Shown one piece after another: positions 18,906 to 29,738 of a stretch of DNA of 64,000 bases (positions are counted from its first letter, which is position 1; each line of letters opens with the position of its first letter). The stretch covers positions 186,001 through 250,000 of the forward strand of contig NZ_FYED01000001.1 of the NCBI RefSeq assembly GCF_900187565.1, read 5' to 3'. The position numbers were made by a program, and so were the translations under genes. The stretch comes from Pseudomonas sp. Irchel 3A7. GTDB taxonomy: Bacteria > Pseudomonadota > Gammaproteobacteria > Pseudomonadales > Pseudomonadaceae. Below the pieces are notes generated by a model, which had not been told where the DNA came from, ran no database searches, and saw only the letters and a program-made list of their open reading frames with translations.

Positions 18906-19652
18906 ATGTCGCTTTTTAAAATCGCCTCCATGGCCGCTATCGCCCTCACCCTGGGTGCCTGCCAGAGCCTGTTCCAGCCCAACTATCGAGTGCCGCTGGA
19001 AACCACCCGCGATGCCAGCGAACAGCTGAAACCGGGTTGCAAGGACCAGGACTGCCCACTGGTGAATATCGACACGCTGCGATTCCCTGATGAGCCACAA
19101 CTGGACGGCATCATCGAGAAACGCCTGCTGCAAATGACCCGCACCTCGCCCGACGCCCCGGTTGCGCCGACGCTGGCGGCGTATCGCGATCAGTTTTTGC
19201 GCACCGCCGGACCGCGCAACAGCAGTTATCTGCAAGCGAAAGTACGCGAGCAGCATGACGGCTTGGTGATCATCGAATTGTCCAGCTACCTGGACACCGG
19301 CGGCGCCCATGGCACGCCGGGTCGAGGTTTCATCAACTATTCACGCCAGCAGCATAAAGTGCTGACGCTGTCGGACATGCTGGTGCCGGGGCAGGAAGAT
19401 GCCTTCTGGAAAGCGGCGCAGGTGGCGCACAACAGCTGGCTGATCAGCACCAAGCTCGATCAGGAACCGGAGTTCGTGAAGAGCTGGCCATTCCAGAAAA
19501 CCCAGAACGTGGCGCTGACCTATGGCGGGGTGATCCTCAAGTACGAAACCAGCAGCATCGCGCCTTACGCGCTGGGCCATGTCGAGCTGAAGATCCCCTA
19601 CCCTCGCCTGAACGGCATCATCAAGCCCGAGCTGTTTCCCGGCCGTAACTGA
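18906..19652 (+). CDS. RsiV/DUF3298-type lipoprotein
   Basis: A 248-residue lipoprotein with lipobox LGAC (Cys19). The body has the DUF3298/DUF4163 pattern of the RsiV family: SSYLDTGGAHGTPGRGFINYSR (mid-protein), LTLSDMLVPGQED, and the final YALGHVELKIPYPRL. RsiV binds lysozyme in Bacillus, but the Gram-negative members have no proven role. AAGGA lies seven bases before the ATG. Its last 32 bases overlap the end of the convergent cytX gene. Equivalent in position to PA4972. Confidence 0.85.
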   Translation: MSLFKIASMAAIALTLGACQSLFQPNYRVPLETTRDASEQLKPGCKDQDCPLVNIDTLRFPDEPQLDGIIEKRLLQMTRTSPDAPVAPTLAAYRDQFLRTAGPRNSSYLQAKVREQHDGLVIIELSSYLDTGGAHGTPGRGFINYSRQQHKVLTLSDMLVPGQEDAFWKAAQVAHNSWLISTKLDQEPEFVKSWPFQKTQNVALTYGGVILKYETSSIAPYALGHVELKIPYPRLNGIIKPELFPGRN

Positions 19653-20913
19653 AGGCACGACCCAGCACAAGCTGCAGCAGCCCTGCCAGGACCAGCGCCG
19701 GCAGGGTTGCACCGACATCCGGATACAGATTGGCCAGCAGATGATAGGTACTGATCCCGCCCAGCCAGGCGAGCAGTGCCGGCCAGCGCAACGCGGCTGA
19801 CGCCACTTGGCCACTGCGTTTGCGCAGGATGAAGTGATCCACCAGCACGACGCCGAACAGCGGCGCGAACACCGAACCGATCAACAACAGGAAGTTCTGG
19901 TACTGGGCCAAAGGCGCCAGCAAGGCGATCAAGGTGCAGACCACACCGATAGCCAGCGCCAGGTGTTCGACCTTCAAGCGCAACAGAATCCCGCTGGACA
20001 CCGCAGCCGAGTGAATATCGGCAAAGGCGTTTTCCGATTCATCCAGCAGAATCAGCAGCAGCGGAATTCCCAGGCCGGCACCGGCCAACGCCAATAGCAA
20101 GGCATTGACTTCACCGCTCGGCGCAAACGCCAGGGTGTAGGCCACGCCCAGGCTCATCAGCCAGAAATTGCCGATAAAGAAACCGATGGCGGTGCCACCG
20201 AAGACGTTTTTCGCCCGTTTGCCGAAACGCGAGTAGTCGGCAATCAGCGGCAGCCACGACAGCGGCATGGCAATGGCGATGTCAAAGCCCACGGCGAACG
20301 GCATCGAACCGTCACCGGCCTGCGCCCACAACGCCGCCAGGTCTGCCTTGGCGAACAGATTCCAGGTCAGCCAGATGCACGCGGCCAACAGCAGCCAGAT
20401 GCCCCACTTGCGCAGGATCTGCCGCACGAAGGTCAACGGACCGCTGACGGCCAGCAAGGTCGCCAATGCACCGAAGAACAGCGTCCACAGCACCGGGCTG
20501 GACATCAGGCTGCCTTCGCTGAAGGCACGTGCGCCCAGCAGGCTGGCGGCATCGCGCATGACGATGATTTCAAATGAGCCCCAGCCGATCAGCTGCAGCA
20601 GGTTCAGCACCGCCGGCAGGCTCGCGCCCTTGGCACCCAGGCTGAGCTTGAGCGCAGCCATCGACGACAGGCCGGTGTCACTGCCGATCACGCCGACCGA
20701 GGCCAGCAGCAGAACGCCGACCAGCGTGCCGAGGAAAATCGCCAGCAACGAGCCCGACAGCCCCAGGCCAGGCGCAAGCAAGGCGCCAGTCTGCAGGACC
20801 ATCAGGCCGATGCCGAGGGAGAACCACAGGGAAAACAGATCGCGCCCACCGAAGACTCGCTTGTCGATCGGCACCGCGATATCGGGGGAATAAGTGCTGG
20901 GTTGAATGCTCAA
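19621..20913 (-). CDS. cytX: Putative hydroxymethylpyrimidine transporter CytX
   Basis: A 430-residue NCS1/purine-cytosine permease-type protein with about 12 membrane helices (LFSLWFSLGIGLMVLQTGALLAPGLGL, MPLSWLPLIADYSRFGKRAKN). CytX is assigned as the carrier of the thiamine pyrimidine HMP because it is found with thiC, as here: it lies 150 bases downstream of thiC on the same strand, with a REPIN between. The TTG at 20913 (MSIQPSTYSPD) matches the family start. A longer reading to 20997 would enter the REPIN. It may share the thiC riboswitch-controlled transcript. Confidence 0.87.
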   Translation of the reverse strand: MSIQPSTYSPDIAVPIDKRVFGGRDLFSLWFSLGIGLMVLQTGALLAPGLGLSGSLLAIFLGTLVGVLLLASVGVIGSDTGLSSMAALKLSLGAKGASLPAVLNLLQLIGWGSFEIIVMRDAASLLGARAFSEGSLMSSPVLWTLFFGALATLLAVSGPLTFVRQILRKWGIWLLLAACIWLTWNLFAKADLAALWAQAGDGSMPFAVGFDIAIAMPLSWLPLIADYSRFGKRAKNVFGGTAIGFFIGNFWLMSLGVAYTLAFAPSGEVNALLLALAGAGLGIPLLLILLDESENAFADIHSAAVSSGILLRLKVEHLALAIGVVCTLIALLAPLAQYQNFLLLIGSVFAPLFGVVLVDHFILRKRSGQVASAALRWPALLAWLGGISTYHLLANLYPDVGATLPALVLAGLLQLVLGRAFSYGRETARA

Positions 20914-20952
20914 GGGTGTTATCTCAGAGGGACATTTGTTGTTGTGTAGGTC

Positions 20953-21030
20953 GCTATCACCAGCAGGCTGGCTCCCACAGGGGACATGTGAACGCACAGA
21001 TCCAATGTGGGAGCCAGCCTGCTGGCGATG
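20953..21030. repeat. REPIN between thiC and cytX (variant CAGCAGGCTGGCTCCCAC)
   Basis: Inverted pair with CAGCAGGCTGGCTCCCACAG near 20961-20980 and its complement at 21006-21030. The core differs from the other REPs (GCTGG in place of GCTCG), so it is a sub-family. Confidence 0.85.
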
Positions 21031-21063
21031 GGGCCCGTGCAGGCCCCACCCTTTCAGGTCAGA

Positions 21064-23214
<2,151 letters not shown>

Positions 23215-23413
23215 AGAACGTGGCCAGTCTAGACACAACTGATCAAGAACGCCAACACCGCTGCAAACACCATGATGAATGGCGCAATTACAGGATTGTT
23301 GCGAGGCGAGTGCGCTACTACACTCGCAACGGCCCAGCTGCGCATTGACGCTGCAGGTGCCGCGCCGTAGCCTTGGCGCTCAAATTATCAGTGTAATTTT
23401 CAGGGATCGCCTC

Positions 23414-24847
23414 ATGCTGCGCAAACTCTCACTGGCCGTTGCCGTGTCTTGTGCGTCCAATGGAATGGCCTGGGCAGCAGAAGCGCCCTTATCGACCAAA
23501 ACCGACCTGGTCAGCGTCTATCAGGAAGCGGTCGACAACAACGCCGACCTCGCCGCCGCCATTGCCCAATATGGCGCGCAAAAAGAAGTTGTGCCTCAGG
23601 CCCGTGCCGGGCTGCTGCCCAATCTCTCGGGTGGCGCCGATGTTTCCAGCGTTCGCACCTCGATCGATCAGCCTTCGGCCACCGCCAACCGCAATGCTCA
23701 TTCCTACCAGGCCACCCTGGCGCAGCCGCTGTTCCGTGCCGACCGCTGGTTCCAGTTCCAGGCGGCCAAGGATGTGAACGAACAGGCCGCCCTGCAACTC
23801 TCGGCGACCGAGCAAAACCTGATCCTGCAAACTGCCGACAGCTACTTCAACGTGCTGCGCAGCCAGGACAACCTGGCTTCGACCAAGGCCGAAGAAGCGG
23901 CATTCAAGCGCCAGCTCGATCAATCCAACGAGCGCTTCGATGTCGGTCTCTCGGACAAGACCGACGTACTGAACTCACAAGCCAGCTATGACACCGCCCG
24001 GGCCAACCGCATCGTCGCGCAGCGCCAGGTGGATGATGCCTTCGAAGCCCTGGTCACCCTGACCAATCGACGCTACAACTCGATCCAGGGCATCAGCCAC
24101 AATCTGCCGATCCTGCCGCCGGCACCGAATGACGCCAAGGCCTGGGTTGAAACAGCGGCCAGACAGAACCTTAATTTGCTGGCCAGCAACTACGCGGTCA
24201 GCGCCGCCGAACAAACCCTCAAACAGCGCAAGGCCGGTCATGCGCCGACCGTCGATGCCGTGGCCAGGTACGAGAAGGGCGACAACGATGCGCTGGGTTT
24301 CAGCAACCCTAGCGCCTTCGGCGTGCCGTACAAGGGTGACGTCGAACAATCGTCGATCGGACTGCAACTGAACATTCCGATCTACAGCGGCGGCCTGATC
24401 AATTCCCAGGTACGGCAGTCGTACGCCCAGCTGGACCAGACCGAGCAGCAACGCGAATCCCTGCGCCGGCAAATCGTGGAGAACACCCGCGACCTGCATC
24501 GTGCGGTGAACACCGATGTCGAGCAGGTGCAGGCGCGCAAACAGTCGATCATCTCCAACCAGAGTGCGGTGGAAGCGACCGAAATCGGTTATCAGGTGGG
24601 AACACGAAACATCGTCGACGTGCTGGATGCGCAGCGTTCGCTGTACAACTCCGTGCGTGACTACAACAACACCCGCTACGACTACATCCTCGACAACTTG
24701 CGCTTGAAACAACAGGCCGGCACGTTGAACCCGGGGGACTTGCAGGATCTGGCGCGCTGGCTCAAGCCTGACTACAACCCGGACAAGGACTTCCTGCCAC
24801 CGGATCTGGCCAAGGCAGCAGCCGAACAACTCAAAGCCAGACCCTGA
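23414..24847 (+). CDS. tolC: TolC-family outer-membrane efflux protein
   Basis: An outer-membrane channel of type I secretion and efflux systems. The 477-residue protein has a signal peptide ending near residue 22 (VSCASNGMAWAAE), two outer-membrane efflux repeats with long helices, and the family blocks ANRNAHSYQATLAQPLF, DVGLSDKTDVLNSQASYDTARA and QVGTRNIVDVLDAQRSLYNSVRDYN. The ATG at 23414 is chosen to start the signal peptide; the reading from 23279 has no signal. No inner-membrane pump is adjacent. It matches PA4974 and follows thiC divergently. Confidence 0.94.
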   Translation: MLRKLSLAVAVSCASNGMAWAAEAPLSTKTDLVSVYQEAVDNNADLAAAIAQYGAQKEVVPQARAGLLPNLSGGADVSSVRTSIDQPSATANRNAHSYQATLAQPLFRADRWFQFQAAKDVNEQAALQLSATEQNLILQTADSYFNVLRSQDNLASTKAEEAAFKRQLDQSNERFDVGLSDKTDVLNSQASYDTARANRIVAQRQVDDAFEALVTLTNRRYNSIQGISHNLPILPPAPNDAKAWVETAARQNLNLLASNYAVSAAEQTLKQRKAGHAPTVDAVARYEKGDNDALGFSNPSAFGVPYKGDVEQSSIGLQLNIPIYSGGLINSQVRQSYAQLDQTEQQRESLRRQIVENTRDLHRAVNTDVEQVQARKQSIISNQSAVEATEIGYQVGTRNIVDVLDAQRSLYNSVRDYNNTRYDYILDNLRLKQQAGTLNPGDLQDLARWLKPDYNPDKDFLPPDLAKAAAEQLKARP

Positions 24848-24855
24848 TGCGTTCC

Positions 24856-24960
24856 CTGTAGGAGCGAGCTCTGCTCGCGATGACCCCGAGAGCGCCACGG
24901 GGTGTCAGGCTGCCAGCGTTATCGTTGACGACCATCGCGAGCAGAGCTCGCTCCTACAAG
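24856..24960. repeat. REPIN between convergent tolC and waaA
   Basis: Inverted pair TGTAGGAGCGAGCTCTGCTC at 24858-24877 and its complement ending at 24960. The TCTG core marks another REP variant. Confidence 0.88.
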
Positions 24961-24977
24961 GGATTCAGGCTTACCAA

Positions 24978-26255
24978 TCAGCGGTCGATCAACCGCCCTA
25001 ACCCATCCAGCAACCGCTGCAACGCGCCCTGATTGGTGCGCATCACCCTCAAGCCCGCCTCCGCCATACGCTGCGCATCCCGTGGCAGCTCGAACAGACG
25101 CTGCACCGCCAGGGCCAATCCGTCGGCATCTTCCACTTCCTGCAACGCCCCGGCGCTGCGCAACTGCGCGGCGATTTCGAGGAAGTTGAACAGATGCGGA
25201 CCACTGAGCACCGGTTTGGCCAGTGCCGCCGGTTCCAGCAGGTTATGCCCGCCGTTGGGCACCAGGCTGCCGCCGACGAACGCGCTGTCGGCCAAGGCAT
25301 AGAGAAATAGCAGTTCGCCCATGGTGTCGCCCAGCAGCACCGAAATGTTGGCGGTGACTGGCTCGCTACTGGAGCGCCGGACCGTGGCAAACCCCTGCTG
25401 ACGGCACAACTCGAACACCGGATTGAAGCGTTCTGGATGACGCGGCACCAGAATCAGCAAGGTATCGGGATGGCTCGCCAGCAACTGGCGATGGGCGGCC
25501 AACACCACTTCGTCTTCGCCGTCGTGCGTACTGGCGGCGATCCATACCGGGCGCTCCTGCGCCTGCCATTGCCCGCGCAACTCGGCGGCACGCTGCAACA
25601 GCTGCGGGTCGATGGTCAGATCGAACTTGATCGAACCGGTGACTTCGACGGTTTCAGCCCGCGCGCCCAACGCACGAAAACGTTGGGCCTCTGCTTCTGT
25701 CTGCACCGCGAACAAACTCATCTCGGCGAGCATCGGCCCGGTTAGCTTACTGAAGCGACCGTAGCCTTTGGCCGAGCGCTCGGACAATCGGGCATTGGCC
25801 AGGGCCACGGGAATTCCACGCTGGGCACATTGATGGATGTGGTTGGGCCAGAGCTCGGTTTCCATAATCACTGCCAGTTTCGGCCGCACCTGATCGAGGA
25901 AGCGTTTCGCCGCGCACGGCAAGTCATAAGGCAGGTAACAGTGCTGAATGCGCGGTTCATTAGCGAACAACGCCTGGATACGCTCCGAGCCGGTTGGCGT
26001 CATGCAGGTCACGGTGATCGGCAGCTGTGGATAACGTTGCAGCAAGGCGCGAATCATCGGCGCGGCGGCAATGCTTTCGCCCACGGACACTGCGTGCACC
26101 CAGAGACCGCCCGGTTTCATCGTCGGTATCCCGTAGGAAAAACGCTCGCCAATGCGTTTGGCATAGGCCGGCGCCTTGCGCGCCCGCAGCCACAGCCGAA
26201 TCGCCACCAATGGCAGCCCCAGGTAAAACAACGCGGTGTAGAGAGTTCTATTCAT
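24978..26255 (-). CDS. waaA: 3-deoxy-D-manno-octulosonic acid transferase
   Basis: WaaA (KdtA) adds Kdo residues to lipid IVA on the inner face of the inner membrane. The 425-residue protein has an N-terminal membrane anchor, a GT-B fold of family GT30 (GGLWVHAVSVGESIAAAPMIRAL, MPTGSERIQALFANEP, MGELLFLYALADSAFVGGSLVPNGGHNLLEPAALAKPVL). The ATG at 26255 begins MNRTLYTALFYLGLP; a longer reading to 26348 lies inside the LysR gene. Its start overlaps the end of the LysR gene by eight bases. Confidence 0.97.
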   Translation of the reverse strand: MNRTLYTALFYLGLPLVAIRLWLRARKAPAYAKRIGERFSYGIPTMKPGGLWVHAVSVGESIAAAPMIRALLQRYPQLPITVTCMTPTGSERIQALFANEPRIQHCYLPYDLPCAAKRFLDQVRPKLAVIMETELWPNHIHQCAQRGIPVALANARLSERSAKGYGRFSKLTGPMLAEMSLFAVQTEAEAQRFRALGARAETVEVTGSIKFDLTIDPQLLQRAAELRGQWQAQERPVWIAASTHDGEDEVVLAAHRQLLASHPDTLLILVPRHPERFNPVFELCRQQGFATVRRSSSEPVTANISVLLGDTMGELLFLYALADSAFVGGSLVPNGGHNLLEPAALAKPVLSGPHLFNFLEIAAQLRSAGALQEVEDADGLALAVQRLFELPRDAQRMAEAGLRVMRTNQGALQRLLDGLGRLIDR

Positions 26256-27168
26256 GGCGGCGGAGTTTATCGGTTTTTTCGCCGATCGCCTGCAAGTGCA
26301 CGGCAAATCGTTCCGCCAGCCAGCGCGCCGCCGGGCCGAGTGGTTCATCGCGACGCCAGACCAGTTCCACCACCAAGGCTGGCGGGGTCCATTCGCTGCT
26401 CAGTTCGACCATCTGCCCGTGATAGGTCGGGTACTGCACCACATGGCGCGGCAGCCAGGCCCAACCGAGGCCGCGCACCAGCCATTCAGCCATCACGTAG
26501 AAACTGTCCGCACGCCAGACTTGCGGGCTGGCCGGTTCGCTGCCGGGGTAAATGCTGGACTGGGTCGACATCAGCAATTGACGATGTTGTGCCAGTTGCT
26601 GGCAATCGACTTGTGCCTGCCTGGCCAACGGATGATCAACACCACAGACGGTGACCATTTCCACACTGCCGAGCACGCGCCGCTCCAGTGCTTCGGGAAT
26701 CTGATCATGAAAAAACAGCAAGCCCAGATCGGCGCGGCGCTCCACCAGCTTGCGTGCGACCTCGCCCTGGGCGGCGCTGGTCAATTGCACTTCAAGACTG
26801 GGAAAGCGCTCGGCCAGCGCCTCGAAGCTTTCGATGATCGGTTGATAAGGCATCGCCTCATCCTGGGCCAGACGCAGGCGGGCCTCCTGTCCGCGCATCA
26901 TCGCCAATGCCCGGCCATTGAGGCGCTCGCACTGGCGTAGCACTTCCCGCGCCTCGTCCAGCAAGGCATTGCCGGCCTCGGTGAGTTTCGGCTGACGGCC
27001 GCTGCTGCGGTCGAACAGGCTCACGCCCAGGTCTTCCTCCAGCAACGCGATCGCACTGCTGACCGCCGATTGCGCCTTGCGCTGCTCCCGTGCCACGGCG
27101 GAAAACGACCGTTGCTCGGCCACGCTGACAAACAGGCGCAACTGCTCCAGATTCCATTGCATGTTCAT
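26248..27168 (-). CDS. LysR-family transcriptional regulator
   Basis: A 306-residue LTTR: winged HTH in residues 1-60 (LRLFVSVAEQRSFSAVAREQRKAQSAVSSAIALLEEDLG), then a LysR substrate-binding domain. It is divergent from the SMR efflux gene with 103 bases between, so it may control that gene. Its 3' end overlaps waaA by eight bases, so waaA may depend on the same transcript. The ATG at 27168 is used; a second ATG two codons later is also possible. Equivalent to PA4989. The ligand is unknown. Confidence 0.92.
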   Translation of the reverse strand: MNMQWNLEQLRLFVSVAEQRSFSAVAREQRKAQSAVSSAIALLEEDLGVSLFDRSSGRQPKLTEAGNALLDEAREVLRQCERLNGRALAMMRGQEARLRLAQDEAMPYQPIIESFEALAERFPSLEVQLTSAAQGEVARKLVERRADLGLLFFHDQIPEALERRVLGSVEMVTVCGVDHPLARQAQVDCQQLAQHRQLLMSTQSSIYPGSEPASPQVWRADSFYVMAEWLVRGLGWAWLPRHVVQYPTYHGQMVELSSEWTPPALVVELVWRRDEPLGPAARWLAERFAVHLQAIGEKTDKLRRHE

Positions 27169-27271
27169 GGATCAACCCATCTTAATAGCAGATAGGTAAT
27201 GACTTTACCGCATCTGAAGAGCCTCTAAAATGCCGACCTTAGAAAGCAGCACTTCACACGAGGATTGACCC

Positions 27272-27604
27272 ATGACCGCTTACTACTACCTGGCCATAGC
27301 CATCTGCGCCGAAGTGATTGCCACTGTTTCGATGAAAGCGGTCAAGGGCTTCAGCACCCCGCTGCCACTGCTGTTGGTCATCGTCGGTTACGGCATTGCC
27401 TTCTGGATGCTGACCCTGGTGGTGCGCAGTGTGCCGGTGGGCGTGGCTTATGCGGTGTGGGCCGGCATGGGCATCGTGATGGTCAGCGTCGCGGCGCTGT
27501 TTATCTACGGGCAGAAGCTGGATGTGCCGGCGATGATGGGGATGGCGCTCATCGTATTGGGCGTCGTGGTCATCCAGCTCTTCTCCAAAACAGCAGGGCA
27601 CTGA
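27272..27604 (+). CDS. Small multidrug resistance (SMR) efflux protein
   Basis: A 110-residue four-helix EmrE-type transporter. The essential proton/drug-binding Glu14 is present (AICAEVIATVSMKA), and helix 3 has YAVWAGMGIVMVSVAALF. It exports quaternary ammonium or other cationic compounds in exchange for protons. GAGGA lies about eight bases before the ATG. It is divergent from a LysR gene and is equivalent to PA4990. Confidence 0.92.
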   Translation: MTAYYYLAIAICAEVIATVSMKAVKGFSTPLPLLLVIVGYGIAFWMLTLVVRSVPVGVAYAVWAGMGIVMVSVAALFIYGQKLDVPAMMGMALIVLGVVVIQLFSKTAGH

Positions 27605-27606
27605 AA

Positions 27607-27718
27607 GCAGTTGTAAGCTGCAAGCCACAAGCTGCAAGAGGGATATTCTCCGGCTCTTGCTTGCAGCTTGAAGCTTGAAGCTTGAAACTTGCAGCTTCGC
27701 TCAAACACTGAGGTCGCT
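27607..27718. repeat. Low-complexity AAGCTGCAAG / CTTGAAG mosaic repeat
   Basis: Repeated AAGCTGCAAG-like units (27616-27640) face an array of GCTTGAA units (27660-27698), forming a long imperfect hairpin of about 100 bases between the SMR gene and the FAD oxidoreductase. It has no coding potential. Similar mosaics occur between genes in other Pseudomonas, but I cannot name a family. Confidence 0.65.
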
Positions 27719-27720
27719 GC

Positions 27721-28896
27721 ATGCCATCCGTTATTTCCACCGACGTTCTGATTGTCGGCGCTGGTGTCGCCGGCCTCTGGCTGAATGCGCGCCTGCGCCG
27801 CCAGGGTTTTTCGACCGTACTGGTGGAAAGCGCCAGCCTCGGTGGCGGGCAGAGCATGAAGTCCCAGGGCATCATCCATGGCGGCGCCAAATACGCCCTG
27901 CATGGCGCCCTGACCGGTGCATCGGAAGCCATCGCCGACATGCCGCGCCGCTGGCGTGAAGCGCTGGCCGGGGACGGCGAGCTGGACCTGTCCGGTGTGC
28001 GCCTGTTGTCCGAAGCCCATTACCTTTGGTCCCCCGGCACGATCGCCGGCAACCTCACCAGTTTCTTCGCCAGCAAAGCCGTGCGCGGTCGCGTCGATCA
28101 GGTCAAGGGCGACCAACTGCCACCGGCCCTGCAGGACAAGCGTTTCAAGGGCAAGGTTTATCGCCTGGCCGAACTGGTGATCGACGTGCCAAGCCTGGTC
28201 CAGCGCCTGGCCGACCTGGCGGGTGATGGCTTGCTCGCCGGTCAGAAAATCGAACCGCTGCTGGAGGGCGGCGTGCTCGTCGGCCTTAAAGTGGACGAGC
28301 GTGAGATCCGCGCGCAACGCATCGTCTTGAGCGCCGGCGCCGGGACGGCGGCACTGCTTCAGGCCTTGGGCTTGAGTCAGCCGGCCATGCAACGCAGGCC
28401 TTTGCACATGATCATCGCCAAGGGCCCGAGCCTCAAACCACTGTACGCCCACTGCCTGGGCGGCGGCACCAAACCACGCATCACCGTGACCACCCACCCG
28501 GCCGCCGACGGCCAGTGGGTCTGGTATCTGGGGGGCGATATCGCCGAAACCGACGGCGTGGCCCGTGAGCCCGCCGAACAAATCGCCACCGCCCAGAAAG
28601 AACTCGGCCAGTTGCTGCCCTGGATCGACTTGAGCACCGTGCAATGGGCTACCTTGCGCGTGGATCGTGCCGAGCCCCTGCAAACGGGGCTGACCCGCCC
28701 TGACAATGCGTTCCTGGCCGAGGAAGGTCGACTGCTGGTGGGCTGGCCGACCAAACTGGCACTGGCGCCGGACTTTGCCGATCGGGTAATCGCAAGCCTT
28801 GAGCATGATGGCATTCGACCCGGCCCGACATCCGAATTGCCGCCCCTGCCAAAGCCGCCGATGGGTGTGCCTGCCTGGGAGCAACTGCTGCCATGA
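27721..28896 (+). CDS. FAD-dependent oxidoreductase (DAO family)
   Basis: A 391-residue protein with a Rossmann FAD-binding start, DVLIVGAGVAGLWLNARLRRQGF, then an acidic VESASLGGGQSMKSQGIIHGG region like glycine oxidase/glycerol-3-phosphate dehydrogenase members of the DAO family. The late LVGWPTKLALAPDFADRVI is typical. The substrate is not known. It overlaps the next gene by four bases (ATGA), so the pair is coupled (PA4991-PA4992). Confidence 0.85.
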   Translation: MPSVISTDVLIVGAGVAGLWLNARLRRQGFSTVLVESASLGGGQSMKSQGIIHGGAKYALHGALTGASEAIADMPRRWREALAGDGELDLSGVRLLSEAHYLWSPGTIAGNLTSFFASKAVRGRVDQVKGDQLPPALQDKRFKGKVYRLAELVIDVPSLVQRLADLAGDGLLAGQKIEPLLEGGVLVGLKVDEREIRAQRIVLSAGAGTAALLQALGLSQPAMQRRPLHMIIAKGPSLKPLYAHCLGGGTKPRITVTTHPAADGQWVWYLGGDIAETDGVAREPAEQIATAQKELGQLLPWIDLSTVQWATLRVDRAEPLQTGLTRPDNAFLAEEGRLLVGWPTKLALAPDFADRVIASLEHDGIRPGPTSELPPLPKPPMGVPAWEQLLP

Positions 28897-29705
28897 GCCA
28901 ACCGACCCTGCACGACCTGCATCGCCCCCTTGGCAGCACCGGCCTGCTGGTATCACCCCTGGGCCTGGGCACGGTCAAACTCGGCCGTGATCAAGGGGTG
29001 AAGTACCCCAATGGATTCCAGATTCCTGACGATGACGAAGCGCGGATGCTGCTCAAACTCACGCGCGACCTGGGCATTAACCTGATCGACACCGCTCCGG
29101 CCTATGGTCGCAGCGAAGAACGCCTCGGCCCGCTGCTGCGGGGACAGCGCCAGGATTGGGTGATTGTCAGCAAGGTCGGCGAAGAATTTGCCGACGGTCA
29201 GTCTCGCCACGATTTCACGGCCGCGCATACCCGATTTTCAGTGGAGCGTAGCCTGCAACGCCTGGAGACAGATTTCATCGATCTGGTGCTGGTGCACTCC
29301 GATGGCAACGATCTGGCGATCCTCGACGATTGCGAAGTCTATGCCACCCTCGCCGCGCTCAAGGCCGAAGGCAAGATCCGCGGCTTCGGTTTTTCCGGTA
29401 AAACCGTCGAAGGCGGTTTGAAGGCTCTGGAGCAAGGTGATTGCGCGATGGTCACCTACAATCTGAACGAACAGACCGAAAAGCCCGTCATTGACTATGC
29501 TGCTGCTCACGGCAAGGCCATTCTGGTGAAAAAAGCCCTCGCCAGCGGTCACGTGTGCCTGAGCCCGGGGGTGGATCCGGTGCGCGCGAGTTTCGAGCTG
29601 TTGTTCGAACATCCGGGTGTTGCCAGTGCTATTGTCGGGACCATCAATCCGCTGCACCTCGCCCACAACGTCGCGACCGTTGCCCAGGTCCTACGTAGCA
29701 ACTGA
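28893..29705 (+). CDS. Aldo/keto reductase
   Basis: A 270-residue TIM-barrel NADPH reductase. The catalytic tetrad is visible as Asp66 and Tyr71 (LIDTAPAYGRSEERLG), Lys94 (VIVSKVG) and His135 (DLVLVHSDG). The C-terminal GTINPLHLAHNVATV matches the cofactor end of the barrel. The substrate is not known. Its ATG overlaps the stop of the FAD oxidoreductase (ATGA). The two are probably one functional unit for oxidation and reduction of the same or related metabolites, which is an inference. Confidence 0.88.
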   Translation: MSQPTLHDLHRPLGSTGLLVSPLGLGTVKLGRDQGVKYPNGFQIPDDDEARMLLKLTRDLGINLIDTAPAYGRSEERLGPLLRGQRQDWVIVSKVGEEFADGQSRHDFTAAHTRFSVERSLQRLETDFIDLVLVHSDGNDLAILDDCEVYATLAALKAEGKIRGFGFSGKTVEGGLKALEQGDCAMVTYNLNEQTEKPVIDYAAAHGKAILVKKALASGHVCLSPGVDPVRASFELLFEHPGVASAIVGTINPLHLAHNVATVAQVLRSN

Positions 29706-29738
29706 TGCCGCCCCACGCGGCCTTAAGCAGGAGCCGAC

